Assembly (NCBI GenBank): GCA_019416775.1
Contig: DXWR01000184.1
Location: 1-10,099 of the forward strand
Direction: 5' to 3'
Length of the DNA: 10,099 nt
Origin: Oscillospiraceae bacterium
GTDB taxonomy: Bacteria > Bacillota > Clostridia > Oscillospirales > Ruminococcaceae
The position numbers and the translations under genes are program-made. The notes beneath the pieces were generated by a model. That model did no database searches. It was not told the origin of the DNA and worked only from the letters and a program-made list of their open reading frames with translations. Each line of letters opens with the position of its first letter. Positions within the stretch are counted from its first letter, which is position 1. Shown here one piece after another: positions 1-4,966 of this stretch.

Positions 1-29
1 TTGACAGCAGAAATAACGCCGGCTATAAT
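1..29 (+). promoter_or_regulatory. Sigma-A type promoter of the marR operon
   Basis: A perfect -35 box TTGACA (1-6) and a perfect -10 box TATAAT (24-29) are separated by the optimal 17 bases. The start of transcription is expected near 36, which leaves a leader of about 40 bases before the MarR start codon at 75. It points into the marR, membrane protein and kinase-like genes. The window begins exactly at the -35 box, so anything further upstream is unseen. Confidence 0.85.
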
Positions 30-30
30 A

Positions 31-44
31 ATTAGAGTTCTAAT
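31..44. promoter_or_regulatory. Palindrome at the transcription start, candidate MarR operator
   Basis: ATTAGA and TCTAAT form a perfect 6-base inverted repeat around a 2-base centre. It starts one base after the -10 box and covers the expected transcription start. MarR proteins are known to bind short palindromes as dimers, often at their own promoters. Autorepression by the adjacent MarR gene is therefore the natural inference, but binding is not shown by the sequence. Confidence 0.55.
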
Positions 45-74
45 AATAAGAATTCAAATTAAGGAGAAAGGGCC

Positions 75-509
75 ATGGAACTGAATTTTCACTATCAAAT
101 CATGGCGGCGCACACCGACTTTCAAAAAAAGGTGCTGAACCGGCTGCGGAAAGCCGGGCTGACGGCAGGTCAGCCTAAGGTATTGGACTATTTGAAAGAC
201 CACAACGGCGCCAATCAAAAGGCCATTGCCCAAGGCTGTCACATGGAGCCGGCTTCGGTAAGCAGCGTGCTGACAGGTATGGAACACGCCGGGCTGATTT
301 CCCGACAGGCAGAGCCCGGAGACCGAAGGAGTCTGCGGGTTTATCTCACTCCCTTAGGGGAGGAAAAGAGCCGGTTGACTCAGCAGGTTTTTGGGGAGCT
401 GGAAGCTCAGGCATTGCGGGGAATCCGTGACGCGCAGCGCCGGGAATTGATTGCCTTGTTGGTTCAGGTGGCGGAGAATTTAAAGGACGAGAAAGGGGAA
501 GCAGAATGA
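75..509 (+). CDS. MarR family transcriptional regulator
   Basis: A 144-residue winged helix-turn-helix protein of usual MarR length. The DNA-binding region spans about residues 31-97: a recognition-helix segment around 58-75 (EPASVSSVLTGMEHAGLISR) and a wing with the typical GDRRSLRVYLTPLG pattern at 82-95, whose D83/R84/R85 fit the conserved D-R-R of the family. Flanking helices at the N- and C-termini would form the dimer interface. The start at 75 is supported by AAGGAG at 60-65. The stop overlaps the start of the membrane-protein gene (ATGA, 506-509), so the two are translationally coupled. MarR proteins usually repress transport or stress genes and respond to small ligands. Here the neighbour is a YczE-like membrane protein, which makes it the likely regulated gene. 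The ligand is unknown. Confidence 0.9.
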   Translation: MELNFHYQIMAAHTDFQKKVLNRLRKAGLTAGQPKVLDYLKDHNGANQKAIAQGCHMEPASVSSVLTGMEHAGLISRQAEPGDRRSLRVYLTPLGEEKSRLTQQVFGELEAQALRGIRDAQRRELIALLVQVAENLKDEKGEAE

Positions 510-1231
510 GTGAAGCAAAAGCAGGGAAAAGGAACCCCAAGGAGTTGGGGCTGCGGTACGGTATTTTTCTCATCGGACTATTTATCAATTCGCTTGGAGT
601 GAGCCTGATTACCAAGGCCAACCTAGGAACCTCTCCCATTTCCTCCATCCCGTATGTGCTGAGTTTGGAGTTTCCGTGGTCTATGGGGGTATTCACCATC
701 CTCTTTAATGTGCTGTTGGTGATCTTCCAGTTGATTTTGCTGCGGAAAAAGTTTAAGCTGGAATACTGGCTTTAGATTCCGGTGGCCATCCTCTTTGGGT
801 GGTTTATTGACCTGACCATGATGCTGTTGGGCTGGATGAATCCTCAGGGCTATCTGCTGGAGGTGGTGAGTCTGCTCATCGGCTGCGCTGTGTTGGGATT
901 TGGCGTGTACTTAGAGGTGCTGGCGGATGTGGTGATGCTGCCGGGAGAATCCTTTGTCCGCTCCATTGTGGCTACCTGGCATACTGACTTCGGCATTACC
1001 AAAATCTGCTTTGACGCCTCCATGACGGTGATCGCCGGAGTCATGTCCCTCTGCTTCTTCCACGGCCTGCAAGGGGTGCGGGAAGGCACCATTGTGGCGG
1101 CGCTGTTGGTGGGTTTTCTTGCCCGACTGCTGGGGCGGTGGCTGCGATTCCTCCCCGGCAAGCTGTATCCCCTTCGGTGCAGACAGAAAGCAGTACGGAA
1201 AAGAAGGAAGACGCTTGGTGCATTACCATAG
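506..1231 (+). pseudogene. YczE/YitT-like membrane protein, split by an in-frame amber codon
   Basis: Two open stretches in the same frame (506-775 and 776-1231) together give about 240 residues, the normal size for YczE/DUF6198-type membrane proteins. They are separated by a single TAG at 773-775. The protein reads through the break as YWL-stop-IPVAILFGWFIDL; this family usually has Q or a similar residue there, so a CAG to TAG change is the simplest explanation. Five hydrophobic segments are visible: residues about 17-37 and 52-78 before the stop, then the FGWFIDLTMMLLGW, LEVVSLLIGCAVLGFGVYLEVL and TVIAGVMSL...LLVGFLARLLG regions after it. The usual PGE (MLPGESFVRS) motif is intact in the second half. 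A GTG at 782 could restart translation but has no ribosome site. The function of these proteins is poorly known, with transport suspected. The 3' end overlaps the kinase-like gene. Sequencing error and amber suppression are the alternatives. Confidence 0.75.
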
Positions 1232-1914
1232 AGCGGCAATACGGCTGCGGCGGCCGGGAGATCGGCAAAGAGCTGGCAGAACAGCTGGGCTGGGCGTACT
1301 ACGACAGCGATTTGATCCGCTCTGCCGCAGGGACCACCGGCCTGCCGGAAGAGTTTGTGGAGGAAAAGGAAGAGGGAATGACCGGCAGCTTGCTGTTTGA
1401 TCTGCTCCACTCTATGGAAGGATACGGCGGACAAAAAGCAGCCCCTCAGGATCGGATTTACCAGGCGGAATCCCAGGCCATCCGGGAATTTGCCGCCAAG
1501 GGCAACTGTGTCATCGTAGGGCGCTGCGGCGACTTTGTGCTCCGGGAGGATCCCAACTGCCTGCGGGTGTTTCTGCACGGTCAACCGGCTGTTCGGACTC
1601 AACGGGTTGCCCGGCGGGAAGGGATTTCACCTCAGCAGGCGGAAGAAAGACTCCAGCGGGAGGACCGCCGCCGTGGGGAACACTACCGTTATTACACCCA
1701 CGGAGTTTGGGGAGCGGCTGCCAACTACCATCTGACGGTGGATACCGGTTTGGGCTTGGATTTCACAGAGAGATTAACTATTAAAAGTCAAGCCCTAAAA
1801 AGAGAGAAGGAGTGGAAAAACGGATGGTGCAAAAAGGGTATAGCAAAGCAGAGGCCCGAGAGGACCCCGGCAGACTATCTGGATAGAAGTCATTTTGCGG
1901 GACAATATGGTTGA
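1138..1914 (+). CDS. Cytidylate-kinase-like protein, C-terminus altered next to the IS
   Basis: Residues about 28-215 match the cytidylate-kinase-like family (Cytidylate_kin2 type). ITIERQYGCGGREIGKELAE (30-49) is the degenerate P-loop region, followed by the YYDSDLI segment (54-60), a CVIVGRCGDFVL core strand (124-135), an arginine-rich lid (RTQRVARREGIS...REDRRR) and the final YHLTVDTG strand. The true substrate is not known for this family. The start is uncertain: GTG at 1138 and GTG at 1177 both lie inside the membrane-protein gene and neither has a clear ribosome site, so a former fusion with that gene is possible. After about residue 215 the frame continues through a lysine-rich tail unlike the family, crosses the predicted IS edge (1886) and stops at 1912-1914. 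The last 9 or so codons are therefore IS-derived, and the present C-terminus is not ancestral. Confidence 0.7.
   Translation: MAAIPPRQAVSPSVQTESSTEKKEDAWCITIERQYGCGGREIGKELAEQLGWAYYDSDLIRSAAGTTGLPEEFVEEKEEGMTGSLLFDLLHSMEGYGGQKAAPQDRIYQAESQAIREFAAKGNCVIVGRCGDFVLREDPNCLRVFLHGQPAVRTQRVARREGISPQQAEERLQREDRRRGEHYRYYTHGVWGAAANYHLTVDTGLGLDFTERLTIKSQALKREKEWKNGWCKKGIAKQRPERTPADYLDRSHFAGQYG
1756..1791 (+). promoter_or_regulatory. Weak promoter-like sequence with an 18-base palindromic operator candidate
   Basis: TTGGAT (1756-1761) and TATTAA (1779-1784) have a 17-base spacing but only 3 of 6 and 4 of 6 consensus matches. Overlapping the -10 is TTAACTATTAAAAGTCAA (1774-1791), an imperfect palindrome in which 14 of 18 positions are symmetric. 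The window 1775-1792 matches the Bacillus ARG-box consensus as I recall it (CATGAATAAAAATKCAAK) at about 12 of 18 positions. It would be a sensible place for the old arg operon control region, before the IS inserted downstream. This rests on pattern only. Confidence 0.35.
1824..1886 (+). CDS. Possible short ORF between the kinase-like gene and the IS
   Basis: ATG at 1824 follows AAGGAG (1807-1812) with an 11-base gap and opens a 20-codon frame ending in TAG at 1884-1886: MVQKGYSKAEAREDPGRLSG. I do not recognise it. It could be a leader peptide, the 5' remnant of a gene cut by the IS, or chance. The good ribosome site is the only real argument for translation. It runs up to the predicted AG core of the insertion site, so its last codon may include IS-junction bases. 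Confidence 0.25.
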   Translation: MVQKGYSKAEAREDPGRLSG

Positions 1915-3068
1915 CCTGACTTTTGTAACGCAAAGATCAGACGCACCAGCTTTTTAGCAGCATGAGAAATGGCGACGTTGTAATGCTTTCCTTCTGCCCG
2001 TTTCTTAGCGAGATAAGCGGCAAAGGTAGAATCCCAGTGGCAGACGTACTTGGTTGCGTTGTAGAGAGCGTAACGCAGGTATCGTGAGCCCCGCTTTTCC
2101 ATGTGCGGGTAACAATTCTTCAGTTGTCCGGACTGGTAAGTAGAAGGAGACATACCGGAATAAGCCAGCAGCTTGTCTGGGGAGTCAAACCGGGTAAAGT
2201 CGCCAACTTCAGCCAAAATCATGGCGGCCATGCGGAAGCCTAATCCGGGGATGGTGGTAATGGGAGAATCCAGTTCCTCCATCAAGGACTGGATCTGTTC
2301 TTCAATTTCCGCAATCTCGGCATCCAGTTCATGGATGAGGCGGATGGTGTGCTGCAATTCCAGGGACTTGGCAGGCATCCGGGAGCCAATGGAATTCCTG
2401 GCAGCATCTCGGATTGTCAGCGCCATATCCCGCTTGTAGCGGCCTTTGGAGGCATTTTCAAGCAGTGCTTTCAGTCTTGTTAAGTGAGCACCGGCAACCT
2501 GTTTGGCGCCGGGAAACTCCTCTAGCAAGGCGTAGACAGAAGCAATATGTAGAGAAGGAACCAGTTTTTCCAGTTCAGGAAACAGGATGCAAACCAGCCT
2601 GGAAACCGAAGATTTCAGCTTAGCCCGCTCATTTACTTTGTCAAAACGGTATCTGGTTAGTGACTTTAGCTCCTCGTTGTGGTATGCTATATCTGTGTAG
2701 GGTTTGAGGCCCGCATGGGATAACAGCATAGCCGCAATTGTTCGTGCATCCACCCGGTCAGTTTTGGTTTTTCGCAGACTGAGGCTTTTTCGGTAAAGGT
2801 TTGTGCGCAAGGGATTCAAGACATAGGTGGTCAGACCATTGTCAAGGAGAAATCCGAGCAGGTTGTAGCTGTAATGCCCGGTAGCCTCAAGCCCTACCAT
2901 CATTTTGTCTTGCAGTGTGGTGCAATCCTGGATTCTCTGCAACAGAAGGTTAAAACCATTCATTGTGTTTGGAATGGTAAATACGTCTGCCAGGACTTCA
3001 CCTTCTGAACTGACAATGAAGCAATCGTGCTTATCCTTTGAAACATCAATACCCACAGAAACAACCAT
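1890..3068 (-). CDS. IS110-family transposase (DEDD/serine recombinase)
   Basis: A 392-residue protein with the two domains of IS110 transposases. The N-terminal RuvC-like DEDD domain has D8 (GIDVSK), E61 (GLEATGHY) and D104/D107 (KTKTDRVDA). A helical linker with a predicted coiled coil spans about 232-267. The C-terminal Tnp_20 domain has IPGLG (273-277), YSGMSPS (303-309) and YQSG (311-314); S313 is the likely serine nucleophile, followed by EKRGSRYLRYALYNA (324-338). All catalytic positions are present, so it is probably functional. The start at 3068 is chosen because GGAGG (plus strand 3077-3081) lies 8 bases upstream and MVVSVGIDVSK is the usual N-terminus; an in-frame ATG at 3104 lacks such a site. 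In this family the enzyme acts with a bridge RNA that pairs with both donor and target DNA to direct recombination. The gene is antisense to the surrounding operons. Confidence 0.95.
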   Translation of the reverse strand: MVVSVGIDVSKDKHDCFIVSSEGEVLADVFTIPNTMNGFNLLLQRIQDCTTLQDKMMVGLEATGHYSYNLLGFLLDNGLTTYVLNPLRTNLYRKSLSLRKTKTDRVDARTIAAMLLSHAGLKPYTDIAYHNEELKSLTRYRFDKVNERAKLKSSVSRLVCILFPELEKLVPSLHIASVYALLEEFPGAKQVAGAHLTRLKALLENASKGRYKRDMALTIRDAARNSIGSRMPAKSLELQHTIRLIHELDAEIAEIEEQIQSLMEELDSPITTIPGLGFRMAAMILAEVGDFTRFDSPDKLLAYSGMSPSTYQSGQLKNCYPHMEKRGSRYLRYALYNATKYVCHWDSTFAAYLAKKRAEGKHYNVAISHAAKKLVRLIFALQKSGQPYCPAK

Positions 3069-3115
3069 AACAAATACCTCCGGAAAAATAGTTTGATGCT
3101 GCATCCACAGTGCAC

Positions 3116-3282
3116 CTTACTTTTGTAGCCTTGTTCTACATCAACCGTCTGGCGGTATTTAACTGATTAACAAAAATGTAAGGGCCGTGGTTGGAACCTT
3201 TCTGAAACCATCTTGTGGTAGGAGTATTTCACCAATCCACAGCATCCCCTACATTGTAGCATAAAGTCCTTGGAGAGGGACT
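3116..3282 (-). ncRNA. Candidate IS110 bridge RNA (about 167 nt)
   Basis: Read on the minus strand, the upstream end of the IS folds into three elements in the IS621 order. (1) A 5' stem-loop, AGTCC with GGACT (plus 3265-3269/3278-3282). (2) A target-binding loop: outer stem 3189-3194/3232-3238, inner hairpin ACCA/TGGT 3207-3210/3216-3219, and a symmetric 12/12 internal loop (3195-3206 and 3220-3231). (3) A donor-binding loop: outer stem CTTACTTTTGT (3116-3126) with 3170-3182 containing a 2-base bulge, and inner hairpin ACCG/CGGT (3144-3147/3153-3156). One target-loop strand repeats the genomic flank exactly (11 bases). One donor-loop strand carries ACAAGG (plus 3129-3134), complementary to the element tip (3305-3310). 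Exact ends are estimates. A 5' long non-coding end carrying the RNA is the IS110-group arrangement, as opposed to the IS1111 group. Confidence 0.75.
3221..3231. repeat. 11-base direct repeat, guide copy; second copy at 3310-3320
   Basis: GGAGTATTTCA occurs at 3221-3231 inside the predicted target-binding loop and again at 3310-3320 in genomic DNA immediately outside the IS, running into the argC ribosome site. The distance between copies is 89 bases. In element orientation both read TGAAATACTCC, so the RNA has the same sense as the left target half. This fits the left target guide of IS110 bridge RNAs, which pairs with the opposite strand. Confidence 0.8.
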
Positions 3283-3321
3283 CTAATCACTACTACTCTA
3301 TAATACAAGGGAGTATTTCAG

Positions 3322-4362
3322 ATGAAACCCATTCAGGTGGGCATTGTAGGCGCTACCGGATATGCGGGGGTGGAGCTGATCCGCATCTTGTTAAACCACC
3401 CCGGCGTCGAGTTGGCAGGGCTGTGTTCGGTGAGCTTTGAGGGAAAGACCATTGACCAGGTGTATCCTGCTTTTCATGAGATTATTGACAAAACCCTGGT
3501 GAACGAGGATCAAGTGATCGACGCCAGCGACGTGATCTTCACCGGCGTCCCCCACGGGGTCTGCGAAGCCTTTGCAGCCAAAGCCTTAGCCAAGGGCAAA
3601 AAGGTCATCGATCTGGGAGCGGATTTCCGCTTGGACAAGGAAGAAGATTTTCAGCAGTGGTACGGCCTGCCTTACCGGCACCCGGAACTCCACAAAAAAT
3701 CGGTATACTGCATCCCGGAACTTCACCGGGATTTGGTGCCGGGAAAAGAGATCATCGGCAATCCCGGCTGTTACCCCACCAGCATTGCCCTGGGGCTGGC
3801 GCCCCTGTTGAAAAGCGGCAAAGCGGATGCTCAGAGCATTATCATCGACTCCAAGTCCGGGGTCACCGGTTCCGGCCGGGGACTGAGCCAGACCAGCCAC
3901 TACCCGGAGTGCAACGAAGCCTTCTCCCCCTATAAGGTGGCGGCTCACCGGCATACCCCGGAAATCGAGCAGACTTTGTCTCAGCTGGCAGGAGAAGAGC
4001 TGAAGGTGACCTTTGTGCCCCATCTGTTGCCGGTGAACCGGGGCATCGTTTCCACCATCTATGTGGGATTGAAGGACCCCCTTTCTGCTCAAGATCTGCG
4101 GCAGATGTATCAGGATTTCTACCAAACGGAAAAATTCGTCCGGGTGCTGCCCTTGGGAGAGGTGGCCAACCTGCGGAACGTGAAATATTCCAACTACTGC
4201 GACATCTCCCTCCATGTAGACAGCCGGACCAACCGGGCGATTATCGTCTCCACCATCGACAATATGGTGAAGGGAGCGGCGGGCCAGGCGGTGCAGAACA
4301 TGAACCTGCTCTTCGGCTTGCCGGAAGACATGGGATTGGGCATGATTCCTCCCTCCTTCTAA
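3322..4362 (+). CDS. argC: N-acetyl-gamma-glutamyl-phosphate reductase
   Basis: A 346-residue ArgC catalysing the NADPH-dependent reduction of N-acetylglutamyl phosphate to the semialdehyde, the third step of ornithine synthesis, in the cytoplasm. The N-terminal Rossmann fold has GATGYAG at 10-16. The catalytic cysteine is C150 in GNPGCYPT (146-153). SKSGVTGSGRG (177-187) and HRHTPEIEQ (209-217) are the conserved active-site segments, the latter supplying the catalytic histidine. The length is typical and nothing is broken. The start at 3322 is supported by AAGGGAG (3307-3313), of which the first three bases belong to the inserted IS and the rest to the old flank. It is the first gene of the arg operon and lies only 12 bases from the IS edge, so any older promoter is now displaced by about 1.4 kb. 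Confidence 0.97.
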   Translation: MKPIQVGIVGATGYAGVELIRILLNHPGVELAGLCSVSFEGKTIDQVYPAFHEIIDKTLVNEDQVIDASDVIFTGVPHGVCEAFAAKALAKGKKVIDLGADFRLDKEEDFQQWYGLPYRHPELHKKSVYCIPELHRDLVPGKEIIGNPGCYPTSIALGLAPLLKSGKADAQSIIIDSKSGVTGSGRGLSQTSHYPECNEAFSPYKVAAHRHTPEIEQTLSQLAGEELKVTFVPHLLPVNRGIVSTIYVGLKDPLSAQDLRQMYQDFYQTEKFVRVLPLGEVANLRNVKYSNYCDISLHVDSRTNRAIIVSTIDNMVKGAAGQAVQNMNLLFGLPEDMGLGMIPPSF

Positions 4363-4408
4363 TTCCGGCTGCCAATTACGCCCAAACCCCAATCAGGAGG
4401 GTTTCAGC

Positions 4409-4879
4409 ATGAAACTTCTATTTAAGCAGCGGCTCTTTTCCTGGTTTGACAGTTACGATATTTACGACCAAGAAGGCCATCCTGCCTACACCGTCAAGGG
4501 TCAGTTGTCCTGGGGACACTGCCTAAAGATCTTTGACCAAAACGGCAATGAAGCGGGAATGGTGAAGGAACGGGTGCTCACCTTTCTGCCTAAGTTTGAA
4601 GTGTATTTGGGCGGGCAGTATCTGGGCTGCATCCAGAAGGAATTTTCCCTTTTCCAGCCCCGCTACCACATCGACTTCAACGGCTGGCAGGTGCAGGGCA
4701 ATCTCATGGAGTGGGACTACCGGATCTTTGATGCGACCGGAAAGCCGGTGGCGGTAGTCTCCAAAGAGATTTTCCATCTTACCGACACCTATGTGATTGA
4801 AGTGGCACAGCCCCAAAACGCTCTGCCGGCGCTGATGTTTGTGCTGGCGGTGGATGCGGAAAAGTGCTCCAGAAAGTAG
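4409..4879 (+). CDS. YxjI / LURP-one-related (tubby-like fold) protein
   Basis: A 156-residue protein with the signature layout of the YxjI/LURP-one-related family. It has an N-terminal KQRLFSWFDSYDIYD strand pair (6-20) and repeated beta-hairpin units of the form DQNGNEAGMVKE, LGGQYLGCIQKEFSLFQPRYHID (67-89) and DATGKPVAVVSKEIFHLTDTYVIEV (108-132). A hydrophobic C-terminal helix (LPALMFVLAVDAEK) would fill the barrel of this tubby-like fold. No signal peptide or membrane segment is clear apart from that buried helix. The molecular role of the family in bacteria is not established. AGGAGGG (4395-4401) sits 7 bases before the start. The gene ends in tandem stops TAG TGA (4877-4882). It lies between argC and argJ, 46 bases after argC, and should be co-transcribed, but no enzymatic link to arginine is evident. 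Confidence 0.85.
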   Translation: MKLLFKQRLFSWFDSYDIYDQEGHPAYTVKGQLSWGHCLKIFDQNGNEAGMVKERVLTFLPKFEVYLGGQYLGCIQKEFSLFQPRYHIDFNGWQVQGNLMEWDYRIFDATGKPVAVVSKEIFHLTDTYVIEVAQPQNALPALMFVLAVDAEKCSRK

Positions 4880-4966
4880 TGATTGCCGGTTGAATGGGCA
4901 GATAGAGAAATACAACAAGGCTTGGCGGGGCCTCCCTGCTATCGATTCAAAAAAGAGGAATGCGGC

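Larger units (their letters stand above)
1887..3309 (-). mobile_element. IS110-family insertion sequence, apparently intact
   Basis: The element comprises a full-length transposase gene and a 241-base non-coding upstream end (3069-3309) with strong RNA-like folding. In element orientation (minus strand) the right-hand genomic end begins CTTGTATTATAG, the same CTTGTAT as the right donor half I recall for IS621. The other end most probably lies 3 bases beyond the transposase stop, ending AATGACTT followed by CT. On the plus strand this leaves AG at 1885-1886 and AG at 3308-3309 as the shared core dinucleotide. There are no terminal inverted repeats or longer target duplication, as is usual for this family. 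The right boundary is well supported by the guide match (3221-3231 versus 3310-3320). The left boundary is less certain, with AG at 1872-1873 as the alternative. Joining the flanks gives ...CTGGATAGGGAGTATTTCAG followed by the argC ATG. Confidence 0.8.

Noticed and set aside
3069..3104. Extension of the transposase to the upstream ATG at 3104
   Set aside because: The added residues do not resemble the family, and the GGAGG at 3077-3081 fits the ATG at 3068.
3248..3260. Short perfect palindrome as an independent terminator or operator
   Set aside because: There is no T-tract, the centre is a single base, and it lies inside the predicted bridge RNA region of the IS.
4880..4966. Terminator or attenuator between the YxjI-like gene and argJ
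   Set aside because: Only a short imperfect GC hairpin around 4919-4935 can be drawn, with no U-tract.
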